Shown: positions 55,226 to 64,000 of the stretch, piece by piece
Numbering within the stretch: the stretch's first letter is position 1
How the letters are laid out: each line of letters begins with the position of its first letter
Assembly: GCA_020152595.1 (NCBI GenBank)
Contig: JAIGNY010002845.1
Location: forward strand, 1,789,501 to 1,853,500
From: Chiridota heheva
Lineage: Eukaryota; Echinodermata; Holothuroidea; Apodida; Chiridotidae
Reading direction: 5' to 3'
Length of the DNA stretch: 64,000 nt
Position numbers and translations under genes: made by a program
The notes under the pieces: model-generated
Told to the model about the DNA's origin: nothing
Databases searched by the model: none
Seen by the model: the letters and a program-made list of their open reading frames with translations, nothing else

Positions 55226-55559
55226 CCTTCAATTGATTGATATCACTTTCTTTTCATCTTGGTTTGTCACCCCTCTGTCTGTTAAAATTGATCCATCCTT
55301 TAAACCTTCATATTCTGCCAAACAAAAAGAATTATTCCATGTCTTGAAATTTGAGAAAATTTCTGGTCTGTGTTCTCTATTCTAGATAAAAAGCAAAATA
55401 TGAATTCAAAACAGAAGTCTGCCCTTTGCATCATATTGTAATGCATGGGAAAGAGCTATGGAGAGTTAGTAACAACCTGAGCTTAAATGAAAGAAAATAT
55501 GTTATGTACCATGAAAATAGTAGAAAGATTGATCAAAATCTGTTGAAAACAAGAGGGTT

Positions 55560-55950
55560 TCATCAGGTGACTCTTAACTCATCTGGAAGTCATTTTGCAG
55601 GGCAAGCGTTGTTGCATTTTACGCATCTTCACACAGCTTAGTCACATCACATGTACAACAAACATACTGCATTCTTACCTACCAGTACCAGTTAGCGAAT
55701 TTGACTAATTGTAGTTTTTTGTTCGTTTCAATTTTACTTCATATTTTCCTTGCATTTTATATATTCACCGGGTATACAAAGAATAACTTTAACGTTAACG
55801 CCATCTGATTGTTGCTATACTCAGACAAAGCCTACATACCTGATATAAAGTGCTCACTGCAAATCCTAGTGTGAACTGCGGGTTGAAAGCCGTTGCGTCG
55901 TAAAGCAGAAACCCACTTTGAATCATCGTTCAGGATCAGATGGCATCCAA
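55560..55950 (-). mobile_element. P-type/THAP DNA transposon remnant, minus copy
   Basis: It shares the order of 25310-25910: cattttgcagggcaagcgtt, cagcttagtcacatcaca, ccgggtatacaaagaataac, actcagacaaagcctacata, aaatcctagtgtgaactgcg. The THAP coding half is cut at about 55950. Confidence 0.75.
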
Positions 55951-56029
55951 AAAAACATCTTTTTATTTACTGAAATTTAGGACAGAAAGTTACAGAAATA
56001 CATTTTTTTTTTACTTTTTGAGGTTTTCA

Positions 56030-57020
56030 AAACATGACTGCAATTTTTCCTAACTTTTTTTTTCAAAATTAATTTTAGAAATTTCCTTTTGTTTTCTATC
56101 ACTACATGTTTGGTTTATATAAATGCTAAGACTAAACTTTTCAAGAAAAAAAGTCAGAATAAAGAGAATATTGACATACTTAAATTTGGAAATTATAGGC
56201 AAAATTAGGCCAATTTTTTAGAGCTTGTATTTTTCTAGTGAATAATAAAAATGGAGGATTTTTTACATATTTTATTGTATCTGACTTTCCTTTCCAAGGA
56301 TACCTGTCTAAAATTTTTTCTCAAAGCAAAACATGCAAAAACAACAAGGAAAAAAATAAAATAATCACTGTTGTATTTACTCGCAAAAAAACAATGCCAC
56401 TCATCCGGTGCAGTATTTGAAGCAGAGTAATCATCGTAAACTCTCTGAACACTAAACCTCTGCACTAAAATGGTATGTTCTAGTGTGTGGTTAGTTTTTA
56501 TACTTAAAATTGGCATGAACAAAGAGGGGGTAGTTGCTTTTTTTATTTCAATCAAAAACATATGAATTGGCCTTTCAGATGGTTTATTTTGCATAGGTGA
56601 GTTGTATCGTGATCAGAAACTACGATTTTTGCCAAATTTTGGTCTAAAAAGGCTAAAAATCATTATATTTTTCACAAGTTTTGCCTAAAAAGATATTGAT
56701 GATATGGGCACTTAAAATTCGAATTGATGTTTTTTTTGTAAGTTCCTCACAGCTTTTAAAGGTCTGGAAGTAGGGCAAGAAAGTCTTTGTTTTTTGTAAA
56801 ATTTTGTGCATTTTTTTAAGTTTCTTTATTTCAACCCATCTTTTTTTCAAAAATCGTCAAATAAGCCCCCTGCCCCTCCCCATCAAAAGTTGCATTTTCT
56901 TAAAGAACTGTTTGGGCTTTTCATATGATATCAGAATCACTGCAGTGGGACTATTTGTCGAAGTTTATATTACATTTTGAAAAGTGCATGTCTAATTGGT
57001 TGTGTCACGACCGCGTGGGA
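56030..57020 (-). repeat. Dispersed family 9, minus copy
   Basis: Inverted partner of 50300-51190. The right end is gtgcatgtctaattggttgt then gtcacgaccg. Confidence 0.85.
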
Positions 57021-57155
57021 ATTAAAGACTTATTATTTTCTTCAGATTTGAAAACTCTTTCTGGTGTGTATAAAATCTTGTGACTTTTTGGTTGATATTA
57101 GATTTAAGCATTGTAGCTTTAATATGCTAATATATGCATTAACCTTTATGTACAG

Positions 57156-57287
57156 GGCTGTCACTTCTCTGATTGGTTAAACACATTGGTCGCTGCGGAT
57201 GATTGTGGCCTGGTTATGATGATCCCCTGTTCAAACTTGAATGTACCGGATGACAGGAAGTTGGAGTACTGGAAAAAACGTAGACGA
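57156..57287 (+). CDS. GTF3C2: GTF3C2-like exon M
   Basis: The acceptor is aacctttatgtacag and the donor CGA|gtaagt. The exon is 44 codons, phase 0 at both ends. It encodes GCHFSDWLNTLVAADDCGLV and MMIPCSNLNVPDDRKLEYWK with KRRR. It matches the SGSDWLGTIAAGDxxGEL strand of GTF3C2 and the basic stretch after it. No defect seen. Confidence 0.92.
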
Positions 57288-57354
57288 GTAAGTCAGTGTT
57301 GATAATATTGCATTATGGCCAAAGTGAAATATATTTCAAGAGGGCACTGGACTA

Positions 57355-57470
57355 AAAGTCTGGTGAGTGCAGTAGCCCAGTGGCTCAAGCATTGGTCTGG
57401 ACTCAGAATGTTCAGGATTGAATCTCAGCTGTTCTTGATTAAACAAGACACTTATCCCATTTTTGGTGAG
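57355..57470 (+). mobile_element. tRNA-like SINE head
   Basis: gcagtagcccagtggctcaa gives a tRNA A-box-like tract (TAGCCCAGTGG) and caggattgaatctc a weak B box, followed by aaacaagacacttatccc. Confidence 0.6.
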
Positions 57471-57710
57471 CATGCGAAGCATAATGTGAACCTATGTAAT
57501 GGCGATTTTGTCCATCTGTCCACAGTTTTTTCTAAGATTTCCATGGGATGTGATGTCTCAGTTTTCAGGATTAACTCAGGTGTCGGGTGCGGGTAGGCTT
57601 AAAGAGAAACTTTTCGGCATGTTTTTTTTTCATGTTGTCCTAAAAGAAAGATCCAAACATTTAATGCCATCAACGTTAAATGGATTTGACTCGTTAACTT
57701 TAATTACAGA

Positions 57711-57885
57711 ATAAGTTCAGGGGTCAAGCAAGTTTATCGTTTTATATGAAAGAGGAACTCAAAGGAATCAAATTGGTGAAAAAACCATTCAAAAATCATA
57801 ATATGTTAGGGAGATATTCAAGTTTAATGCTCTGTCTTATATGTGTAGAAACGACTGGTGTAGTAAGTCTACTATGGAAGGTTGA
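57711..57885 (+). mobile_element. Dispersed family 5 fragment, plus
   Basis: ataagttcaggggtcaagca, then agtttatcgttttatatgaa and tgttagggagatattcaag. Confidence 0.75.
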
Positions 57886-58305
57886 TGCCTTAGAATGGTC
57901 ACACCCATCCTCACATTCTTAACAATTGGCTTAATGCCCTCTGCAACAAAATTGCATATATCTTTTTTACTATGTTCTCCTTGCTTGCCCCTTACAACCT
58001 TAGAGCTTTCTTCAGGTTAATTATAAGTTCTTCCAGAAAAATTCAGGATAAAATTATCTCCTTCCTGACATCAATGCATGATGAAAATCTATTTAATTTT
58101 CTCTCCACCCCTCCTCTAAACTTTGTTTTTGTTTCAACCAAAAACATCCTTATAATCATCACTGCAATAAACAAACTTTTTGTTCTTGAATTTTAAATTC
58201 TCCCCTATTTTCCTTTCCTTCTTACCTCTAGAATGATCTGACCTCAGGCAATATTTGTCCCTGTGTTAAGTGGTGCTGTTAAGCACCTCATCAAACAAAC
58301 ATACT
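57886..58305 (+). mobile_element. I-type LINE 3' end copy, rearranged
   Basis: gaatggtcacacccatcctc, ttgcttgccccttacaacct, aggataaaattatctccttc and the end gtgctgttaagcacctcatc then aaacaaac. Confidence 0.8.
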
Positions 58306-58489
58306 ATCAATGTCAGATTATGACCATAAAATGTGAGGTGAAGTGTGTGGAAATCTCTAGTATAATTGCTGATTGCTTGTGCTGGATTGTGTTTTCTGTT
58401 GTGAGCAATATAGACCCCGACAGATTTCAGATTTTGTCAGGGCTTAAGACACAAAATGTATTGCGAGGTTTAGACTTAATGTGGTTTTT

Positions 58490-58790
58490 AAGTCCCAAAA
58501 TCACAGGAAAAATATGATAGAATACATAAAGACTGGAATTTGAGGCTGTGATGTCAGAAACAGTCGTTTTACACAAATTACACCAAACCTTAAACTTAAA
58601 TATCTCCTTAAAGGGATAAGATTTTTGAATGCTTTCTGCACCATTTTGTTTCTTTTGAAGTCCTCTTTCATATAAGATTTTGAATGAACTTCCTTTAATG
58701 GAATCACCATTTCCTTCCTTTTTTTCTTTTTAAGTCCTCTTCCATATAAGATGCCGTTGTATGATCCCTGAACTAATCCAAAGTCTATAG
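58490..58790 (-). mobile_element. Dispersed family 5 element, minus copy
   Basis: tttgaggctgtgatgtcaga, aaatatctccttaaagggat and the final tgatccctgaactaatcc. An internal piece is duplicated at 58675-58760. Confidence 0.75.
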
Positions 58791-59962
58791 ACCTTTCCAA
58801 ATCTGAATCAGCAATTTCCGGAATACTAATTTAAATAATGTCACATGGCCAAATTTTTGTGCAACTACGCTAGGCTACTTTGTATGTTACGGTTCTAACG
58901 TTAAAGTAGTAAATCTAATAGTCAAGTTTAGGCCATGATCGTTGCTGAATCAACTTAAAAATGTGCAAAAATATTGTGACACATTCAAAAACTAATTAAA
59001 ATCGTGTTCCATCACCCCACACTGGTATGCTCCGATGTAAGTTGGCAAAAAGAACGAAAAATTTGCCCAAAACATGCCTCTCACTTGGATGATTCATGGT
59101 CTCGTTGGCTTAAATTAGTTCAATTAACCAAACATGTGTGATATGCGTGATAAAATCTAGAACGTAATAGTCATGCGATCATGTTGTTTTTTTGCAATTA
59201 TAATGTATGTATACATAAAAGAAGTAGGCCTTGTGTCATGAGTCATTATTTCTAAAAAATATCACGATTTACCAATATATTGCGATATTTTTATCTAGAT
59301 AATCGATACGTAATACAACTGTATTATGACAGCACTAATTCCTTCACCGTTTTGTTTGTTGTATTGTTCCTTATCATATAAGATATGACCACTGAAGTAA
59401 ACCTTTAACAAGTTTCTGCAGTCTATGATATATTCAGGGCTTGAAATTTAAATTTTTCGCCACTTTTCCACGGAGTGGTACTTTCTCAAATAACACTGTT
59501 CTGGATCAGATTTACTGTTCCAATTGTTTTGCTAATTAACGGGACAAATTTCTTTCTTCAAAATGGGTTTTAATTTATAATTACTTTTTAGGTTGATATG
59601 CAAATATGTATGTGGGTTATTAGTTAGGTGATGTTGCAACCAGTTGCGTACAATTGTACCCATGCAAGCAGCCTTTATACATATGTGTGTTCATGATTAA
59701 TTGTGCTGACAATTGCAGGAAGGTGGGCAAAGATTTTTCTTACTGAAGAAATTAGTTTTATGATAATCTTAAATGACAACATGTAATTTTTTAGCAAAAA
59801 TCAAGTTATTGATCATTGATGCCACATGCTTATGAAAAGAAGACTGTTTCAACGGAACAGTCATGTTTGAAATTTCACTGTTCCTGCATATAAAGCACTG
59901 TTCTTGGAAGAGTGGGAAATCAGATCCTGATATTTATTGATCTCACCCTGTTTCATTTTCAG
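58791..59962. other. Intron upstream of exon N
   Basis: AT-rich and mostly unique, with no long ORF or array. A short family 5-like end (tataagatatgaccactgaa) occurs near 59380. Confidence 0.45.
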
Positions 59963-62197
59963 ATGGTTTGTAAAATTGATGTTGAGGATTCCACTGAAGA
60001 GCAAATCAAGTTAGCTCTCGTGGAGGGAGATGATGCTTCAAATGACGACGATACACCAATTGAGGACGATGCACCAAATGGTGACGATGCACCAAATGGT
60101 GACGATGCACCAAATGGTGATGATGCACCAAATGGTGTCGATGCACCAAATGGTGACGATGCACCAAATGGTGACGATGCACCAAATGGTGACGATGCAC
60201 CAAATGGTGACGATGCACCAAATGGTGACGATGCACCAAATGACGATGCACCAAATGACGATGCACTAAATGGTGACAATGCACCAAATGATGACGATGC
60301 ACCAAAAGGTGACGATGCACCAAATGGGGCGATGCCAAATGGACGATGCACCAAATGTTGATGCACCAAACGATGCACCAAATGGTGACGATGCACCAAA
60401 TGGTGACGATGCACCAAATGATGACGATGCACCAAATGGTGACGATGCACCAAATGGTGACGATGCACCAAATGGTGACGATGCCAAACGGTGTTGATGC
60501 ACCAAATGACGATGCACCAAATGGTGACGATGCACCAAATGATGACGATGCACCAAAAGGTGACGATGCACCAAATGGTGACGATGCACCAAAAGGTGAC
60601 GATGCACCAAATGGGGACGATGCACCAAATGGTAACGATGCACCAAATGGTGTTGATGCACCAAATGACGATGCACCAAATGGTGACGATGCACCAAATG
60701 GTGTTGATGCACCAAATGGTGACGATGCACCAAATGGTGACGATGCACCAAATGGTGACGATGCACCAAATGGTGATAATGCACCAAATGACGATGCACC
60801 AAATGGTGACGATGCACCAAATGGTGACGATGCACCAAATGACGACGATGCACCAAATGACGACGATGCACCAAATGGTGACGATGCACCAAATGATGAC
60901 GATGCACCAAAAGGTGACGATGCACCAAATGGTGACGATGCACCAAATGATGACGATGCACCAAAAGGTGACGATGCACCAAATGGGGACGATGCACCAA
61001 ATGGTAACGATGCACCAAATGGTAACGATGCACCAAATGACGATGCACCAAATGGTGACGATGCACCAAATGGTGTTGATGCACCAAATGGTGACGATGC
61101 ACCAAATGGTGACGATGCACCAAATGGTGACGATGCACCAAATGGTGATAATGCACCAAATGAAGATGCACCAAATGGTGACGATGCACCAAATGACAAT
61201 GCACTAAATGGCGATGCATCAACTGGATATGTACATCAGGATGATGTTGACACACCAGTTCCAGCTGATCAGGATGCCCTTAAAGAAACTGACCTACTTA
61301 TTTCTTGTGAAACTGGTGAGGATACTCCAGTCATGAACAAAACATTCCCAGTTATTATACTTGACACTCATCATAAGAATGATATGCCTGCTCAGAAAAC
61401 TACAGACCAGATAAATTGCCTCAATTCAACTGGTCAGGCTGATGATATTGAAGATTATGATGACCTGGGTCAGAGAGGTTTGACAAGGACAGACAGTGCA
61501 ATTTCAGAAAATTTGAGTGGTGAAACTAGTCAGTCAGAAAAAGATGTCCCTGGTCAAGATGAAATTTCAGATAATCAGCTTGACCAATCAGAGTCGGACA
61601 CTGAGTCTAAAGATTTTGAATTTAAGGGATCTACGTTAGAACTTGATTTCGGAGGGAATATTTCTCAGGATGACCAACAGAACACTGTTGATGAAATTGA
61701 TGATCAGGTCAACAAGTTGATGGACATATGTATGAATATTCAAAGGGACCTGTCTGTGATGGCTCCACCAATCACACCACAAGAAAACGAAATCACAGAA
61801 TCAATAACCAATGAAATGCAAGATTCTCTAGAAGACTCTCAAGTATCAAAATTTGAACTGAACAAAATACCAACGGCCTCTAATTCAGATATGTTTTCCA
61901 AGGAAGACTCTAAGAAAGTAAAGTGTATTAAGAAAAGGAAGAAGAAGAAGAAACAAGCTGAGGCTGCAGTCAAACCAAAACAGCGATTTGTATGCATTAC
62001 CGATCCAGAGTTTGACGAGACGTCTGTCGGTGGGTTGGCGCTCCAGAAGATGAAGGGAAAAGGCAGCCTTTTATCTGATGACTATCGAGTGCAAATTTCT
62101 CAGGAGGATTTTAAGGACGTGGAAAACGGCAAATATAAGTGAGGAATTCAAGCATGCAAGTTCCACCAAATGCCTAGTGTTTAAAGACTACTCCGAG
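59963..62197 (+). CDS. GTF3C2: GTF3C2-like exon N, giant acidic-repeat insertion (frame breaks)
   Basis: The acceptor is ttcattttcag and the donor GAG|gtatgt; phase 0 at both ends if frame breaks are ignored. It opens [20 protein letters not shown], which follows the basic end of exon M as PIYKAD does in GTF3C2. Then about 65 tandem 18-bp (or 15/12-bp) units encode DDAPNG (60055-61215), followed by some 300 acidic residues, a basic KKRKKKKK tract (61933-61960), and the end [20 protein letters not shown] ... [19 protein letters not shown]. Frame is lost near 60328-60375, near 60485 and at 62137, and the three shifts together restore the starting frame. Vertebrates have only a short linker here. 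Confidence 0.8.
60055..61215 (+). repeat. 18-bp coding minisatellite (DDAPNG)n
   Basis: The unit is gatgcaccaaatggtgac, with variants ggtgtt, ggtaac, gatgac and aaaggtgac. Longer blocks recur (the aaaggt...ggggac...ggtaac series near 60560-60660 and 60965-61030), so it expanded by block duplication. It shares the exon N frame except at two damaged spots. Confidence 0.96.
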
Positions 62198-62639
62198 GTA
62201 TGTTGGATTTTTTTATTTGTTGATGATTTCCTTCTTTGTAATGTTCAAAGGAATGTTTTTAAATTGGTAATTTTGATAATGTAGGGCCTACTTCTAAAAA
62301 AAACAATTTACATTTTCAGTTGTGCCCTTTTTTATTACATAGGGCATTATAAAGAAACAAAGTTGTGGTGATTTGTCAATGAATTTCATACATTTTAAAG
62401 ATTAAATCTTACAATTTAACAGGAGAATATAGTCTGATAATTTTCAGTGATTAAACTCTAGGACAGATATTTACAGGCGTACAGTACAAACATTCAAAGC
62501 TTTCTTCTCCTCCATACATCATTGCAGCTTTTCCATATAGCCAACATTCTTCAAACTGAAGCCATAAGCAGGAAACTGCAGGTGTTTTTGACATCAAAAT
62601 ATTAAATTTAGAATTTAAACTTTCTGGTGAATTTAAGGG
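62198..62639. other. Intron, no recognised feature
   Basis: AT-rich; the minus-strand ORF at 62451-62657 has no family resemblance. Confidence 0.4.
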
Positions 62640-63215
62640 TGTTTTAGCTGAGGTCATGTGACTTTGTTTACATTCAAGACAAGAACACTGCCATTTGCTG
62701 TACTCTTAAATAGAATTACAAATGTTTGCATGTTGTTATATAAGATTATTTTTATAAGAAAATTATGCCGGAATCTTACTGTGCTGTTGCTTGCGTTAAT
62801 AAACGTGTGCCAGGGAATAAAAAGACATTTTCTCGATTTCCATCTGATCCTGATCGATGTTAAAGTGGGTTTCTGCTGTACGACGCAACGGCTTTCAACC
62901 TATGGTTCACACTAGGATTTGCAAAGAGCACTTTATATCAGGTATGTTGGCTTTTTCTCAGTATAACGAACAATCAGATGGCTTTCACGTAAAAGTTACT
63001 CTTCGTATACCTGGTGAATATATAAAACAAAACAAAAATATGAAGTAAAATCAGAAAGTAAACAATTAGTCAAATTCACTAAACTGGTAGGTAGGTTAGC
63101 ATGCAGTATGTTATGTTATACGTGTTATGTGACTGAGCTGTGTGAAGATGCATGAAACGCAGCGATGCTCCCCTACAAAATGGCTTCCAGATGAGTTGGA
63201 GTCACGTGATGAAAT
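62640..63215 (+). pseudogene. THAP-domain fragment of a P-type DNA transposon
   Basis: From 62765 the plus strand reads MPESYCAVACVNKRVPGNKK and TFSRFPSDPDR, then after a one-base break near 62860 LKWVSAVRRNGF ... HTRICKEHFISG. This fits the C2CH THAP zinc finger (C-x4-C ... C-x2-H with F-x-x-F-P and a W between). The rest of a transposase is absent. The outer ends match three other copies in the window. It is non-functional and intronic. Confidence 0.82.
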
Positions 63216-63344
63216 CCCTGTACAGAAATAAACATTAGCTACATTGGTATAAGATCATGAAAATGCAAGACTGCCATTTAAATGAGTTATATAGCAATCA
63301 TATCATAGCTTTGTGAAATGTCTCAGCCTAATAATTCAACCTGA

Positions 63345-63575
63345 TTTACATGGTGCTAAGAGGATGAGAGTACTTGACTCCCCCTGGATGGGACACCAGT
63401 TTACTGCAGATTAATTCCCAGCTGAAATGATGCTCATTTCACAGCTGTGTGAACTAGAACAAATGGGATAAAGTGTCTTGCTCAAGGAAACAGCACAGTG
63501 CCCTGACTGAGATTTTATCCAGGTACCTTTTGAGTATGAGATGATGCCTAACCACTGGGCTACTGCACTCCTACT
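63345..63575 (-). mobile_element. tRNA-derived SINE family 1, minus orientation
   Basis: The minus strand reads gtagcccagtggttaggcat as A-box region, then gtgtccttgagcaagacact-like and gggagtcaagtactctcatc tail landmarks. It lies just upstream of exon O. Confidence 0.8.
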
Positions 63576-63654
63576 AACTAAAGTGATGTATAAAAGACAT
63601 AATTCAAGATTTATATGTATCCTTCACAAACTTTGTATCCTTTTCTCTTTGCAG

Positions 63655-63761
63655 AATGATTATACCAGCAAATATTGGGTCGAAGCTTCAATGAAGAATT
63701 TAGGGAGCCCAAGTTTCCACCATTGGAAGCGGAAGACTTCCCAATAAATGCTGTTCATCGG
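63655..63761 (+). CDS. GTF3C2: GTF3C2-like exon O, near the last blade (frameshift)
   Basis: The acceptor is ccttttctctttgcag and the donor CGG|gtaatg. It opens in phase 0 as NDYTSKYW, while the conserved part RSFNEEFREPKFPPLEAEDF and PINAVHR, resembling the GSFHDLLRREP...LEAIHKV stretch of GTF3C2, sits one base out. The switch falls at GGG 63677-63679. One more G would join them and make the exon 108 bp, phase 0 at both ends. The following exon is outside the window or not recognisable. Confidence 0.75.
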
Positions 63762-64000
63762 GTAATGAAATATTATAACCTTTTCTTGTGAATTTTTAAC
63801 CTTTAACACTTGATTTATTTATGTCTCATCTTTTTACAGAGTAGCTCATTCAGCTGAAAGTTGGTGTGCGATGAGGTCTTTTTTGCGAAGAGGTATAGAA
63901 TAAACAAATGTTAAAGCAAAACATAATGAAGTAGCAAAGCATACAGATAAATATAGGATAAACCAACAGGTAAGGTAAAGAATTAAGAATAACTACTAAT
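63762..64000. other. Intron at window end
   Basis: A good acceptor-like tract (catctttttacag) ends at 63840, but no frame in phase with exon O stays open after it. Confidence 0.35.

Larger units (their letters stand above)
176..63761 (+). other. GTF3C2: GTF3C2-like (TFIIIC110) gene, partial, spans window
   Basis: Gene-level entry for exons A to O listed below. TFIIIC110 is a WD40-type subunit of TFIIIC, which binds the A and B boxes of tRNA genes in the nucleus and recruits TFIIIB and RNA polymerase III. Exons H to O read in the same order as vertebrate GTF3C2: a GGPIWAMAWCP segment, a QDLKWCPSGG...LACS...PHP segment, a GGFQNG turn, a TLDLRSP segment and an FSDWLNTLVAAD segment. Intron phases agree at A/B/C/D, at G/H/I/J/K/L/M/N and at N/O. 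The first and last exons lie outside the window. Unusual points are the N-terminal zinc fingers, an intron load of more than 58 kb, a huge acidic repeat insertion in exon N, and several frame breaks. The family call rests on remembered similarity, not on a search. Confidence 0.85.

Noticed and set aside
60346..61207. MHQMVT repeat ORF on the plus strand
   Set aside because: It is an alternate frame of the same array; only the DDAPNG frame is continuous with flanking conserved sequence.
60006..61255. Minus-strand ORFs of 397 and 329 codons rich in SPFGAS or HLVHRH
   Set aside because: They are antisense shadows of the DDAPNG repeat. The FG-like look is accidental, and splice signals and homology lie on the plus strand.
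63841..63902. Next GTF3C2 exon after catctttttacag
   Set aside because: The phase required by exon O meets a stop within six codons, and the open frame shows no convincing propeller motif.

Overview
This is animal genomic DNA, AT-rich and intron-dominated. Most of the window appears to be one long plus-strand gene that runs off both ends. Its exons are short, bounded by GT/AG sites and mostly phase-compatible. Read in order they give a protein resembling the TFIIIC110/GTF3C2 subunit of RNA polymerase III factor TFIIIC, with a WD40-type propeller (exons H to O, 40.2-63.8 kb). Two zinc fingers lie upstream (exons B and C). The repeat types (tRNA-derived SINEs, P-type/THAP elements, I/CR1/Jockey-like LINEs, TTAA-flanked MITEs) suggest a marine invertebrate, possibly a deuterostome such as an echinoderm. 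That assignment is inference only. Fifteen exons or candidate exons total about 4.2 kb, under 7% of the window.

Layout: exon A (0.18 kb); a TIR element and a fold-back element (0.4-1.5 kb); a 30-bp hairpin array (2.3-5.4 kb); a 23-bp array (6.6-10 kb); exon B (10.1 kb); a 47-bp array (10.7-12 kb); a diverged long-period repeat (12.4-13.3 kb); an 81-bp array (14.1-16.35 kb); LINE, MITE and 51-bp-array sequence (17-21.4 kb); exon C (21.4 kb); a minus-strand LINE (21.7-24 kb); exon D (26.0 kb); candidate exon E (28.6 kb); exon F (33.0 kb); exon G (36.6 kb); a 53-bp array carrying a tRNA A-box motif in most units (37.1-37.9 kb); LINE fragments; exon H (40.3 kb); a LINE broken up by a 33-bp repeat (42-45.8 kb); exons I to M (47.0-57.3 kb) among inverted repeat pairs and a TTTG/TCTG microsatellite; the very large exon N (60-62.2 kb), which encodes an acidic DDAPNG-repeat insertion; and exon O (63.7 kb).

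Tandem arrays make up roughly 15 kb. Several conserved exons carry single-base or small frame breaks in homopolymers or repeats (40270, about 60330, 60485, 62137, 63678). Uncorrected assembly indels are the simplest explanation, but a decaying paralogue cannot be excluded from sequence alone. TFIIIC recognises tRNA A and B boxes, and its putative subunit gene here is full of tRNA-derived elements. This is the most intriguing biological coincidence in the window.
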